DNA of 64,000 nt from Bradyrhizobium sp. MOS003 (GCF_003020125.1 NZ_PYFW01000002.1:884550-948549); one strand, 5' to 3'. Numbered from the stretch's first letter, positions 8,429 to 18,024 are shown. A program made the numbers and translations. The notes: a model not told the origin generated them from the letters alone.

Positions 8429-9895
8429 TTACGGCTCGTTCCGCCTTAGGCGAGGTTTAAAAGGCGGGTACATGTGGGCTAATTTATCGACGGAAAGGTT
8501 GCCAATTTTTATCAGGTCCGGCACGGCATCGTCGATTAGCAGGCGCGGAGGAAGCGGGATGCGATGGAATCTGTGCAACGGGTTCAAGCAGAGCCCAAAT
8601 CCGGAATGACTGATGGCCGACCAATTTCCATGAACGTACCCGGACAATGCGTCATAATATCTATCATAGAAGGCCTTCTCGCCTGCTTCTTGGGCCATGC
8701 TTCGCAGGTTCTTGTCAGCCCAAGCACCTAGCTTAATGTCTTGAAATTCCATCCAAGCATCTTGATTGGCGAGCTCTTCGAGCAATTCGGTGCTGATGAA
8801 TGAGGGCACCTCGTCTTGGTCAATTCGCTTCAAAAATGCGAGCTTGGATTGACCCGCTCCATAGTTTCGATATTGCAACCAAACCGTCTCGCTATCGTGG
8901 TGCACGAGGTACGCTAAAGTAATATAGCACTCGACCGCCGATCGGAGCGCAATTCGTCCCGGCAACGCTTGCCCAACGGTCGATTTCAGACAAAAGAAAA
9001 GGAGCTGCAAGATATAGCAAACCAGCCCAAAGCAAGCGTCATGCTTCGCGTCGATGCCAGTTTGCTCAATCGTCATTAGGAAGTGATCAACCACGGCCTC
9101 GTACAGGCTTTTGACCTGTTCAAAGAATGCGCGATGGTCCGCTCGCGTGGCCTCATCATCTGGGTTGGCCATCAAACAGTCCGTACTATCCCAGCACTCT
9201 GACCAAAATTCGTCCATCCATGACGTTCGCTTTTCATCTCCGACGCCGGGGCGAAGGCTCATCTCGAGCGCGCGTATCGACGGCCGAACAGATTTCATAT
9301 CTCCCCGATTGGGATACTCATCGTATTCTCTCGCCCTTTCAGACATCGCAACTGGCATATGGAGCTTTCCCAATGCCGCAACCGTGGTGATCTTCAGCCA
9401 TCTACAATCTGTTGCTTCCTGCGACTGATGATCGAACGTTCGGGCTACGGTTTCGGCCAAGCGGCTCCACGAAGCGACGTCGGGTGCTGGCAACAGCGTC
9501 TCCCAGTGCTTTCTGTCGGGCAGACTTGGAAGCAACAGAAGTGGCGATAAGGCCGTCGCGAAATCTGAGTTCGCGCATTCATCTGCAAAGAGCGCATTAA
9601 AAACAGGTTGTTCTAACTCGGCCAGCCGAGAGTGTTCTAGACGTCGAGTGTCTAAGGCGCTCTTATTCTGCCGAACGTTTACTAGTATCCTACGAAAGCT
9701 ACTCAGGGCGTTCTCTCGCGATAGCCCGGTAATTGCCAACAACGACCAAAGCACTTCTGGAATGGCATCATTGATCCAGGAGGAAAACTGCATGTTCAAG
9801 CCACTCATCGGGCTCGCGATGACCTTCCCTTTTCGTTTCAAGCTGCTCAAAGGGGTGGTACGAACATTTACAGCGTTCACTTTAGACTTGGACAT
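8429..9895 (-). CDS. DUF5677-like protein of unknown function
   Basis: A 488-residue soluble helical protein, starting at an ATG preceded by AGAGGG. The C-terminal third resembles the DUF5677 type: RSAVECYITLAYLV, a Y-R-N-Y segment, then YYDALSGYVHGNW with a histidine after a tyrosine-valine pair. Proteins of this sort are frequent in genomic islands and distantly resemble HEPN helical bundles. The N-terminal 230 residues match nothing I recognise. It lies between the HEPN-like gene and the 591-residue protein, all on the minus strand but separated by gaps of 130-150 bp, so they may be transcribed separately. Confidence 0.5.
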   Translation of the reverse strand: MSKSKVNAVNVRTTPLSSLKRKGKVIASPMSGLNMQFSSWINDAIPEVLWSLLAITGLSRENALSSFRRILVNVRQNKSALDTRRLEHSRLAELEQPVFNALFADECANSDFATALSPLLLLPSLPDRKHWETLLPAPDVASWSRLAETVARTFDHQSQEATDCRWLKITTVAALGKLHMPVAMSERAREYDEYPNRGDMKSVRPSIRALEMSLRPGVGDEKRTSWMDEFWSECWDSTDCLMANPDDEATRADHRAFFEQVKSLYEAVVDHFLMTIEQTGIDAKHDACFGLVCYILQLLFFCLKSTVGQALPGRIALRSAVECYITLAYLVHHDSETVWLQYRNYGAGQSKLAFLKRIDQDEVPSFISTELLEELANQDAWMEFQDIKLGAWADKNLRSMAQEAGEKAFYDRYYDALSGYVHGNWSAISHSGFGLCLNPLHRFHRIPLPPRLLIDDAVPDLIKIGNLSVDKLAHMYPPFKPRLRRNEP

Positions 9896-10027
9896 TGCCC
9901 TCTTTCTCGTCGTTCTTCATTCTTCGTACTTTAGCCGTAAGATCAGCCTACGGATTCTCAGGGCTTGTGCCGGTTGGGATGGCACGGGTTGCTCAAATGG
10001 ATCGATTGTGGGCTGACGGGTCCACAT

Positions 10028-11803
10028 TCAGCGAATGGTCGCAGAGCGGAGCGCCATCCGAATATCCTCGAGGGCTACCGCAGCGTTGCTGATCATCGCC
10101 TTTCCCTGTTCAATCAAGCCCAGAGCCCTATCGACACCCGCCATTGAATAGGCTGTAGCGATTTCAGTAGGTGGTAGATGAGCGTCGCCGAGACGAAGCT
10201 CGTAGACGCCAACTAGGGTGGTCAGGAGCTTCCGGGCTTGCTCTTTGGAGACGATTTTCCCAAGCCCCCATTCAAGCGTCTTCAGAGACCCCAGTCTTTC
10301 GCCCGGTTTGCCAAAAGCCTGATGAAGCGCGCTTAGGTCGAGCCGATCCGCTGTCAAACGGGCTATGTCTTTGGCCAACGCTAAGAGGCCCTGCTCATCA
10401 ACAGCCCGGAATCTGTGAACTCTATCTGCAATAGCCTCGGCAGAATCATGATGATGGAAGATGGGATTGCCAAACTGCTGACTAAAATCTTCGTCAAGAT
10501 CAGCCATCGTCGCAATCAATCGAGATTCGGGAGCAATGGTGTTTGCCGGCCGAGCGCGCATTTGTGACGCCAACAACTCGGCCGAAACGCCACCGTCCGG
10601 CGAAGCATTTTGTCCTGCCCAAATCCGTTGTTGCCATTGCGGAAGTCGGGCAACATCGTAGGCATATACGTTGACCGACCCGAGTTGATTGACACCAAAA
10701 TGTACGCGGTAGTCCGGTGAGCACCACACTGAGCCCGTGTCCTCAGTATACCATTCCAAGCCCGAGGCGCGCAGGCTGGTCAGTTCGGCGACGACGCGAG
10801 GATTGAACCATAGGTACCGACCAACGTCTTCATAGTTCAGCTTCTTAGAGGGCAAGCGTCCTCCACCGCCGTCTACGATAAAGTCTAGGTCGGTCTCGGG
10901 ATCGTCTCCACGAACCCGAATGCTGCGAGGGGCGGGCTCTATCCACTCCTCTCGCCATAGCTCGCCCATGACCCGTACCGCCGCCTCACCCTTCCTCTCG
11001 AACGAATATGAGCGGCTGCCTGTATTGTCGTCGGTCTCCCGAGGAAAGATAGGCACCTCCTCTCCCTCGTCGACGTCCGTGCGCCACACCTCAAACACGC
11101 CGACGGTGCCGAGACGATCACCATCCAGTCCCGTCTCGAAGGCGCGGGCCTCAAACCGGTCATGCGGATGGCTTTCAGTGAGCCCTGACTTTAGCCAAGT
11201 GAGATAAGAAGCGTCCTGCAATACGGCGCTCCGCTGCCTATACACGGCGAGACGCAGGGAGAGCCTCCGCGCCGCCAAATAGTCGCGGAGAAAATCGCTT
11301 CTAATCAAATATCCAACCATCCGGCCATCGGGATCGTGTTGCTCTCGCACAACCTCAACGTATCCCTCTTCAGGTCTGATCCAGGTTGTATCCTCCCGTA
11401 TCAGCCCGAGTGCCATGACTAGATCTTGGCTAAGATGTAAAATCGGATCGTGACCGCCGCCCACGTGCTGCGCGAAGACAAAGCTTACGCCGAGGTCTTG
11501 CTGATCGTTATACTGATAGACTTCGCAGGGCTTGTAACTTTCCTTGAAGGCGTAGGGCCCACCACTGAAGCTTATCCCAATGTCCATCCAACCGAGTTCT
11601 TCGGCATTTGCTCTGGCCGCATCTGGAAACGCTACCGAGTTTGCAAAATACAAGTCTTCACCGGAGATGATTCCCGCCTCCGGCCCAGCTGGAAAGGGAA
11701 GTGGCGCTGTGTAAGCCAATCGAAGCGGTATCCACACCGCATTCGAGACGCGGCGGCGCCGGATATCTCGCATCTCAAACCATTCTTGTGGCGGAATGTT
11801 CAT
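10028..11803 (-). CDS. Large protein of unknown function
   Basis: A 591-residue protein with no recognised family. It has no signal peptide or transmembrane stretch. The first 340 residues are rich in aromatic and acidic residues with beta-type patterning (YQYNDQQDLGVSFVFAQHVG). An acidic, glycine-rich linker follows (VDGGGGRLPSKK), then a mixed middle. The last 150 residues are helical (LAKDIARLTADRLDLSALHQ). It starts at ATG 11803. There is no partner gene in the same direction within 130 bp. A stand-alone island gene of this size is a reasonable candidate for a defence or effector protein, but no motif supports that directly. Confidence 0.5.
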   Translation of the reverse strand: MNIPPQEWFEMRDIRRRRVSNAVWIPLRLAYTAPLPFPAGPEAGIISGEDLYFANSVAFPDAARANAEELGWMDIGISFSGGPYAFKESYKPCEVYQYNDQQDLGVSFVFAQHVGGGHDPILHLSQDLVMALGLIREDTTWIRPEEGYVEVVREQHDPDGRMVGYLIRSDFLRDYLAARRLSLRLAVYRQRSAVLQDASYLTWLKSGLTESHPHDRFEARAFETGLDGDRLGTVGVFEVWRTDVDEGEEVPIFPRETDDNTGSRSYSFERKGEAAVRVMGELWREEWIEPAPRSIRVRGDDPETDLDFIVDGGGGRLPSKKLNYEDVGRYLWFNPRVVAELTSLRASGLEWYTEDTGSVWCSPDYRVHFGVNQLGSVNVYAYDVARLPQWQQRIWAGQNASPDGGVSAELLASQMRARPANTIAPESRLIATMADLDEDFSQQFGNPIFHHHDSAEAIADRVHRFRAVDEQGLLALAKDIARLTADRLDLSALHQAFGKPGERLGSLKTLEWGLGKIVSKEQARKLLTTLVGVYELRLGDAHLPPTEIATAYSMAGVDRALGLIEQGKAMISNAAVALEDIRMALRSATIR

Positions 11804-12727
11804 AGCGGCTCGATGAAGGTTGGCCTCGCGTCGAGGCTCTTAAGCGGTCAGTACTGCACAGGGGCCATCGAAGGAGTTGGTCGAGCGACTACATGCTGCT
11901 GTACGGCTGTCGCCTGATTCTCGCTTAAGGATATCTGGGGACACAAATGCACGCGAGCCATGCAAAATGGGAATCCCCGTGTTTCTCAAACCGCTCTGTA
12001 TAAAATCTAAATGGTCGAAAAGCCTGGTTACGGGCGACGACGCGAACTGGAGGCGGCGAGCGGTGCAGTGGGGTGGGAACTGCACGGCGCTTCAAACTAC
12101 TGCTAAACTGAGGTTTTTCCGCTCGACTTTGTGCCCCTTTGTATCATGCCTTTGTACTCTTTGAACACCGACTGGCGCTTCCAAGCACTAACGCTCAATA
12201 TGATCCTTGCTCCCTGACGCTCTTCCTCACCTGCGAGGAGAGCAACTAATACTCGAATGGCGATGCCGCTTTGCCGGCAGAAGTATAGCGGCGCCCTTTT
12301 CGGGCCCGCCGCCTTCGTGAGTCCGCTCTCAGGACAGGCTCTCCATTAACCTGACGCCGCATGTTCGACCGTCATGTGGAGAAGACTGAAATTCCTCGCG
12401 CGACATCGAAATAGCGTCGAGATGGCGGTGCTCACGTTGAAAAACCGCTACCCGCGCCCAAACCATAGTAGCCGCCCCCTCGCTTGGAACTTTCGTTCAA
12501 AGCTAATCAGCGCCCGCCCTCAGGAGCATAGCAGCGTCTGGAGTACTCCGCTCACTCCCGCTTTGCAGGCGCACATGGGACTAGATTATCCCTTCGGATT
12601 GCTAGTTTCCCGACGTCTCTGCAAGGCGAAAAGCCTGTCTTGAACGGCACATCGAAGATTGGTGAGCAAAGGCAATTCTGGGCGTAGCACGCACACGGCA
12701 GGCCACCAGTACCTTCCCCCACAACGA
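11804..12727. other. Long stretch with no recognisable gene
   Basis: About 920 bp between two minus-strand genes. Several short open frames exist on both strands, but none has a family signature or a ribosome site, and they overlap one another. It is probably decayed DNA left by earlier insertions. I see no RNA gene or clear repeat. Confidence 0.5.
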
Positions 12728-13165
12728 TCACGGCCCATCAAAGCTTTGAACGTTCTCGAACACGAATTCTCTCTTGCTCGAAACAACATGGAGCGGCCCG
12801 CGAAAGGTGCGCGCGAACTCCCTGACGTGCCGCTGAATAGAAGTCGAATGCCTCGGGTGTTGGCGCGCAACTACAAGTCCGGCGATCCGCTTAGTCTCAG
12901 GATTTTTGTCTTTCCAGAACTTGGCGGTCGCACGCACCTGCTCGACGCCGTGCGGCACATCCTTTCCCTTCAGTTCGACCACAACAACGCCTTGGTCTTG
13001 CTTTTCGATGACGAAATCAGCGGCAGTTTCATTATGACAAAGACAGCCGTCTACCTTGGTGACCCAAAACCACCTTCGTTCATCGTTCCGGAATGAAGCC
13101 TTGGCCCTGTTTTCTCCCACTACAATTTTTGAGACACGCATCTTTTCAGTGCATTCACTTGTCAT
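12728..13165 (-). CDS. PD-(D/E)XK nuclease-like partner of the AAA ATPase
   Basis: A small protein of 145 residues counted from the ATG at 13165; a start at 13177 adds four residues. It has the outline of a PD-(D/E)XK nuclease: D50 in AADFVIEK, then VVVVELKGKDV giving the E-x-K pair (E64, K66), and a glutamine-bearing helix after it (GVEQVRATAKFW). The gene begins inside the last codons of the ATPase gene, so the two are translated together. The expected role is a DNA-cleaving subunit controlled by the ATPase, as in several two-gene phage-defence systems. I cannot assign it to a named system. Confidence 0.65.
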   Translation of the reverse strand: MTSECTEKMRVSKIVVGENRAKASFRNDERRWFWVTKVDGCLCHNETAADFVIEKQDQGVVVVELKGKDVPHGVEQVRATAKFWKDKNPETKRIAGLVVARQHPRHSTSIQRHVREFARTFRGPLHVVSSKREFVFENVQSFDGP

Positions 13166-14432
13166 CGGAAAGTTCAATCTCCACTAGCTGCGAAAATTCG
13201 CGCGCAAGATGTCCCGAAACTTCATCCAAATAGTCGCCATCGAGCAGCCCTTCTTCGTCGGTTATCCGACGTAAGCGCCTCCCTACGATGGCATACGCGA
13301 CCGTTGATGACCGTCTCAGCCAACTTCTCGGATTTACCACGGCGGCAATACGTGCCAGCTGCTCTGGCTTGTCCTGCGCCAATGCGGTCGCCTTTAGTAG
13401 TATGTTTATTTGGCTCAACACATACGGACTGTGCGTTGTGACCACCATCTTAGTCTCCGACTCTGAAATGACGCTGGCCAAGAACTCAACGATTTGGCTT
13501 TGCGCCGTCGGGAAGAGATGCGCCTCAGGCTCTTCAATATAAACGATGTTCTTCTCGCCCGCTTCCTGGGAGTACTCAAGAGAGAGCCAAAGGGGCAAGA
13601 GCTCTTGCTGGCCCGAGGAGAGTGAAGCGAAAGGTATCTTTCGTCCATCGTCCGACTCGACGTATTCTTGCTCGCTCTTGAAAGTGATGTTGCCACCGAA
13701 CAACTTCTTCATCATCTCGTTTCGGTTGCGCTGCGTAGCCTCATCTGGAGGCCGCGCTCGCGCAAATCTCCCGCGCCGATGGTCACGTATCGCCGCGAAA
13801 AACCGCCCGAACTTGACAGTCAAAGGGTCCAGCATGCCGCTATACTCGAATGCGGCGATTGCCTTACCCACGCTTGTGAAGAAAGAACGTCCTGCTGGCA
13901 CGAACAATTGCCAGCCAACGTATTCTTTTCCAAGCTCTTGTTCTAACGCCTTGGTTGCTGCCTCACGCACTCTCCAAAAATCATCGAGGATCGCTGGAGA
14001 TCTATTTCGATTTGACCGTGCGCTGCGGCGCTCCTGGTAGGATTTTAGCGTAGCAGCGTATTGGCGCTCGAACCACGGTGAAAAGACGACACGGACGCTT
14101 TCCGTATCCATGCTTTTCTTGCGCCCGCCAACTCTCGTCACCTTTACAAAGAAGGCCCCCGCTGTGAATGAGATTTCGAACTTCTTCCCTCCCCAAGCAC
14201 TCGGCGGAAACCACTTCTTGAAATCGGCAGACAGCGTCATTCGAAAACTTTCGAGGTCCTCCTCATCTTCCAGGGCCCGAAACTGCCTGTCTAAGATGTC
14301 GTAGAAGAAATAGACCAGCTTCGTGATAACACTCTTGCCGGTTGCTTGCGGCCCAATCAGGATAGTCAATTGCGAGAGATGCAGCTCTGCCTCATCAACG
14401 CAGGAGAAGTCTTTTATTCTCAGTGTTGTCAT
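13155..14432 (-). CDS. AAA ATPase (AAA15/OLD-like), upstream of a nuclease gene
   Basis: A 425-residue ABC/SMC-type ATPase. The start is the ATG at 14432, six bases after GGAAG; nine more residues are possible upstream. The Walker A is GPQATGKS (residues 27-34). A signature-like SSGQQELLPLWL precedes the Walker B IVYIEEPEAHLFP near residue 295, followed by VVTTHSPYVLSQIN. This is the AAA_15/RecF-like type used by OLD nucleases, PtuA and AriA. It has no TOPRIM domain of its own. Instead a separate PD-(D/E)XK gene overlaps its 3' end. It probably senses or loads DNA and drives the partner nuclease. Confidence 0.8.
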   Translation of the reverse strand: MTTLRIKDFSCVDEAELHLSQLTILIGPQATGKSVITKLVYFFYDILDRQFRALEDEEDLESFRMTLSADFKKWFPPSAWGGKKFEISFTAGAFFVKVTRVGGRKKSMDTESVRVVFSPWFERQYAATLKSYQERRSARSNRNRSPAILDDFWRVREAATKALEQELGKEYVGWQLFVPAGRSFFTSVGKAIAAFEYSGMLDPLTVKFGRFFAAIRDHRRGRFARARPPDEATQRNRNEMMKKLFGGNITFKSEQEYVESDDGRKIPFASLSSGQQELLPLWLSLEYSQEAGEKNIVYIEEPEAHLFPTAQSQIVEFLASVISESETKMVVTTHSPYVLSQINILLKATALAQDKPEQLARIAAVVNPRSWLRRSSTVAYAIVGRRLRRITDEEGLLDGDYLDEVSGHLAREFSQLVEIELSDDK

Positions 14433-15013
14433 TTGGCTTCCGAAAACCCGCGAGTTCAAATTCAGCTCGAATCAACACAGACCCTACTGCAACAATAGAT
14501 CTGGACACCATGCTGTTGCGCCACGAAGCGAGCGGGCGTCGTTGGCCGTTTGCGGAGTCGCTTCCTACTCAATCAACACCAATCAACCCCCCGCTCGCTG
14601 GTATGTCTGTGGCTGATAGCTGCGCTTTCGAACGTGCACCATATCAACTTTAGGGTTAGCGGAGATCATGCTGTGCAGAGTGCACGCGCGACGCCCTCGT
14701 CATCCTGCCTGCCTCCAAAGACGCGCAGTTATACAAACGTGAAATCGCAGGGGATCCTCATATGCCGGCTTACGCCGCTGATCTGCTTGGCTTGATCCTG
14801 CAGCTTAGCATCGTGCTTCCCCGGTCGCTTCGTGCAGAAATGTGCGTTTTTCTGGCGGGGCAGTATCTAATTCTGAAGGAATGGCCTCTCGGAGTGTGCG
14901 GAAGCAAGCACAAATGTGGGCGCCCAGTTGCGCTGAGACCATCATTGGACAGAAGCAGGGCTGTCTTGCGCTTCGACCACAGGCTGTAGAGCTAGATTCA
15001 GCGCTTCATGCTT
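14433..15013. other. No recognisable gene
   Basis: The 580 bp upstream of the ATPase gene holds only short overlapping frames. Part of it must include the promoter of the ATPase-nuclease pair, but no clear sigma-70 boxes stand out. Confidence 0.4.
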
Positions 15014-15260
15014 GAGCGAGACGGATTCAAACCGCCCCACAGCCAAGCCGTTGATTTTCTGAGAAATGCCGTACTAGACCGATTTTGCGGGTTCAAAGAT
15101 TCGGAGAAAATTCGGTTCTCCGGCTTCATTCAGGCCGTTGTTCTACAACCGCTGGGAGTTCTCCGCCCGCGAAAAAGCAGGAAAACGGCCGAGTCTCTGG
15201 CCTGTCTGCAGCTCCAAGTACGAGATCGTTTTTGCCGGGTGGCGGAGGGAGAGAATCTCG
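15014..15260. repeat. Copy of the tRNA-Ser 3' flank, left copy
   Basis: About 245 bp is plainly similar, in the same orientation, to 58685-58934, which lies directly beside the tRNA-Ser gene. Shared stretches include GAGAAATGCCGTACT, TTCGGAGAAAATTCGGTTCT, GCAGGAAAACGGCCGAGT and AGCTCCAAGTACGAGA. Its right end (GTGGCGGAGGGAG) matches the last dozen bases of the tRNA and then diverges. This looks like an old attachment-site duplication that marks an island boundary. Confidence 0.75.
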
Positions 15261-15384
15261 AAAGAAACTTGCTCGACTGCTGGGCCAGGATCTCTCGCAG
15301 ACCGAGCCGAAAACCCCGAAAACCTACTCGCGCAGCTTTTGGGGCAGCTCGATAGCCCTCGGGTGGAATTGGGCCTAGCTCGAA

Positions 15385-15870
15385 CTAACCCTTTCGGCGA
15401 AGCGCATTCTGCAGGAAATCAATGAACACACCGACACGTGGAGGCAGGGTTCGCCCAACCGGATAAACGATCGATATCGACCTCGTCCACAACCCATTCA
15501 GGCAGAACCTCGACCAGCGACCCGTTGGCCAATTCATCCTGGGCCAGGATACGGGGGACCTGCCCGATCCCTGCACCCGCATCGGCCGAAAGCTTGATAA
15601 CTGCAGGGTCGATCGACAGCAGTCGTGGCGCTGCCGTGACCATGCGCAGCGTCTTTCCGCGGGGCAGTGTGACGGCGGAGGCGGAACGCGGGTTTCCTAT
15701 GAAAAGCCTCGCATTCAGTGGCGGCTTGGCCATGTTCGGCCAGATAGCCCGGGCTAGCGCACAGCGCGAGCGGATTGCCCATCAGGCTACGTGCGACATC
15801 CTATCTGGCGAAGGCCCGATCCGCATGGCCAGATCATAGCCCTGCTCAACCAGATCGACATCCTGCGAGG
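15385..15870 (-). pseudogene. LysR-type regulator remnant
   Basis: The effector-binding domain of a LysR-type regulator can be followed on the minus strand only by changing frame several times. In order one reads VDLVEQGYDLAMRIG, then MGNPLALCASPGYLAEHG, then DELANGSLVEVLPEW, then LPPRVGVFIDFLQNALRR and a stop at 15385. The DNA-binding N terminus is missing. Multiple frameshifts and the missing head show a dead gene. In intact form it would have regulated a neighbouring oxidase or efflux gene, perhaps the FAD monooxygenase whose remnant lies next to it on the other strand. Confidence 0.75.
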
Positions 15871-15929
15871 GTGCCCAGGAAGCATCCAGTCAACTCGGTG
15901 CCGCCAAGTCGACGACCGAGCAGCCAACC

Positions 15930-16290
15930 TTGGAGGAGATCGCTACCCACAGACCTGACGGGCTCCGCCTACGAACTCACGGATCCGATCTTCCTTGCTC
16001 GCTACCAGACCTCGCACCTCTATGCGAACCGGTTTTCACAAGGACGCGCCTTCATCGCGGGCGACGCGGCACATGTTCACGTGCCCATAGGCGGCCAGAG
16101 CATGAGCACGGGCATACAGGGCGCCTTCAATAGTGGCCGGAAGCTTGCTGGGCGTGGCCAAGGCGAGAATGGCTGCCGCCATGCTGCAAACCTACCACGA
16201 CGAGCGGCGCCGATGGCAGAAGGCCTGATCCGCGGCACCGACTTCGCTTATCCTGGCGCCCAGCGAGGTACGCCAGCATGCCGATCGGTT
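15930..16290 (+). pseudogene. FAD-dependent aromatic monooxygenase remnant
   Basis: A fragment of the C-terminal part of a PheA/TfdB-type FAD monooxygenase. The visible block is NRFSQGRAFIAGDAAHVHVP followed by IGGQSMSTGIQGAFN, the flavin-binding GD motif and the helix after it. A second frame continues with a segment like the next conserved region. The Rossmann N terminus and the catalytic middle are missing and there are frameshifts. It lies next to the LysR remnant, as expected for a former regulator-enzyme pair, both now inactive. Confidence 0.7.
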
Positions 16291-16415
16291 GTTTGGGCCC
16301 CACAATGCGCGTCAAGACCGGACGTCCGAAATGTGCCGGAGAAGTTTGCTCGCGGGGAACCGAGCACGCGAGCAGAAGCACAGCAAGAAACGTACAATTA
16401 GACGAAAATACCAGA

Positions 16416-16445
16416 TTGACAACGCGTGATCGCACGTTTTATACC
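16416..16445 (+). promoter_or_regulatory. Sigma-70-type promoter of the DGQHR gene
   Basis: TTGACA at 16416-16421 and TATACC at 16440-16445 are 18 bp apart, close to the housekeeping consensus. The next gene in this direction starts at 16561, leaving a leader of roughly 110 bases that contains a strong hairpin. Confidence 0.6.
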
Positions 16446-16473
16446 AAGATCACACGTCGGATGAGCCGATGTT

Positions 16474-16500
16474 GAGGGGCCCGCAAGGGCCCCTCGCTTC
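16474..16500 (+). terminator. Hairpin in the leader of the DGQHR gene
   Basis: A perfect 9-bp GC-rich stem (16474-16482 with 16487-16495) has a GCAA tetraloop and is followed by GCTTCTT. It lies between the promoter and the start codon. It could attenuate transcription, end transcripts from upstream, or stabilise the mRNA. The weak T run leaves the terminator label uncertain. Confidence 0.45.
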
Positions 16501-16560
16501 TTACCTGCAGTTGGTACGACCTAGGAAATCAGCCGACTGCGAAATTTGAGGATAACTCCA

Positions 16561-18024
16561 ATGGGAACCCTTATCAAGACCGTGCTCCTCGGCAAGCAAG
16601 CCGGGAAGGTGGTATTTACTGGCTCCATGCCGGCCAGCGAGCACGTGAATCTGCTTCGCGCTAAGGAGATGATTGTTAACCCCAACGCGCAGCGCTCGCT
16701 GGGGAAGGCCGGTCCGGGCAAGGAAACGACCTCGGACCTGATCGACAACGACAAGATCCTCAAGACGGATCGCGCGGTGAACTTCATCAAGTTCGTCAAC
16801 CGCGTGATGGACAACGTTGATAGGGCGGTCGTGAACGAAGGCTTCTTCGGTTCGGTGTCGTTCGTCCTACCGGCGTCCTTCACCAAGGCCAAGTTCGACA
16901 TGAAATTGGCGGAAGACACCGTCGTCGGGACGCTCACGGCCAAGGCTGACATGGGCGAAAGCTTCATCAACATCGCTGACGGCCAAGGGCGCATCGTCGG
17001 CTTCCACGCGATGGAACGCGAACTTGTGCTCAAGATCAATCGCCTGAAGGAAGCGATCAAGCGTATCGAGAAGAAGGCGCAATCGGCTGCGGAGGAGAAG
17101 AATGAGTTGGCTGAAGCTGAGGCTGCGCTCGCACGGGTGCGTCACTTCCTGTCCCACAATGATCTGCCGTTCGTCCTCTATGCCCACAAGGTTGAGACCA
17201 ACGGCACGGTGGTGGGATTGAACGAGGACGCCGAGAAGCGTTGTTACATTGAGGGCAATGCGCTCAACTCGCAGGCTAGCAAAGAAGACGTGATCAAGTA
17301 CGAGCAGTTCTCGCCCATCATTGTCGACCTTCACGCATTCCGCGACGATCTGGACTGGATGTCCGCCGACATGATCGAGGAAGACAGCAAGTCCATCGGG
17401 TCCACCAGCCCCAAGATCTTCACGCTCTCGGCCCTCGTTCAGGCCTATAGCTGGGGTATCGTCAACGACAACAAGCCACTGAAGAATCTTGATCTTCAGT
17501 TGCGCGAGACGGTGGAAAAGCGCAAGGGCTTCTGCCATGCCTTCTGGCGCAAGGTCACCGACCTCTTCGAACCAATCTGGACGGATTCGGTCGACGGCGA
17601 ACTCAGTGACCGCATCGATTACCTCAAGAAGTCGCGCCAGAACGAGAAGAACGTCCTCTTTCAGGCGATCTTCCTCCAGGCCCTGGGGCGCCTCTGTTAC
17701 GTCATGGGCAAACAGGCGGGATGGGATGAGGAATCCCCCCTCCTCATGAAGCTCAATCAGTTGAGCCCGTCGTTGGTCGACTATCGTGCTGCGAAGAAGC
17801 ACCATTTCGACGCCGACGGCGAATTGGTGGTCGACGAGTGGAACGAGGAATGGCGCAACGCCATGATGAAGCAGTCGGTCGATAAGACCACCGGCGAGGT
17901 GAAGGGGTATTCCTTCAACAACGCCACGGAGAACATCAGCGCGACGCGGCATCTGCTGTCCAAGAAGATCGGCCTTTCGGACGTCGAGGTCCCTGACCAA
18001 GCAGATCTGGCCGAGGCTGCTTAA
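16561..18024 (+). CDS. Orphan DGQHR (DndB-like) protein
   Basis: A 487-residue protein of the DGQHR superfamily, to which DndB and DpdB belong. The family motif appears as ADGQGRIVGFHAME near residues 140-150, with Gly in place of the usual His or Gln. A helical charged segment follows (residues 155-205, KRIEKKAQSAAEEKNELAEA), probably a short coiled coil. The start ATG at 16561 follows GAGG; a TTG five codons upstream is less likely. It has its own promoter and terminator and no dnd genes beside it. DndB regulates phosphorothioation; here no substrate system is visible, so the role is open. It is separate from the two DpdB copies at 40-43 kb. Confidence 0.75.
   Translation: MGTLIKTVLLGKQAGKVVFTGSMPASEHVNLLRAKEMIVNPNAQRSLGKAGPGKETTSDLIDNDKILKTDRAVNFIKFVNRVMDNVDRAVVNEGFFGSVSFVLPASFTKAKFDMKLAEDTVVGTLTAKADMGESFINIADGQGRIVGFHAMERELVLKINRLKEAIKRIEKKAQSAAEEKNELAEAEAALARVRHFLSHNDLPFVLYAHKVETNGTVVGLNEDAEKRCYIEGNALNSQASKEDVIKYEQFSPIIVDLHAFRDDLDWMSADMIEEDSKSIGSTSPKIFTLSALVQAYSWGIVNDNKPLKNLDLQLRETVEKRKGFCHAFWRKVTDLFEPIWTDSVDGELSDRIDYLKKSRQNEKNVLFQAIFLQALGRLCYVMGKQAGWDEESPLLMKLNQLSPSLVDYRAAKKHHFDADGELVVDEWNEEWRNAMMKQSVDKTTGEVKGYSFNNATENISATRHLLSKKIGLSDVEVPDQADLAEAA

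Noticed and set aside
16561..18024. Dnd phosphorothioation system
   Set aside because: Only a DndB-like protein is present; no dndA, C, D or E is visible near it.
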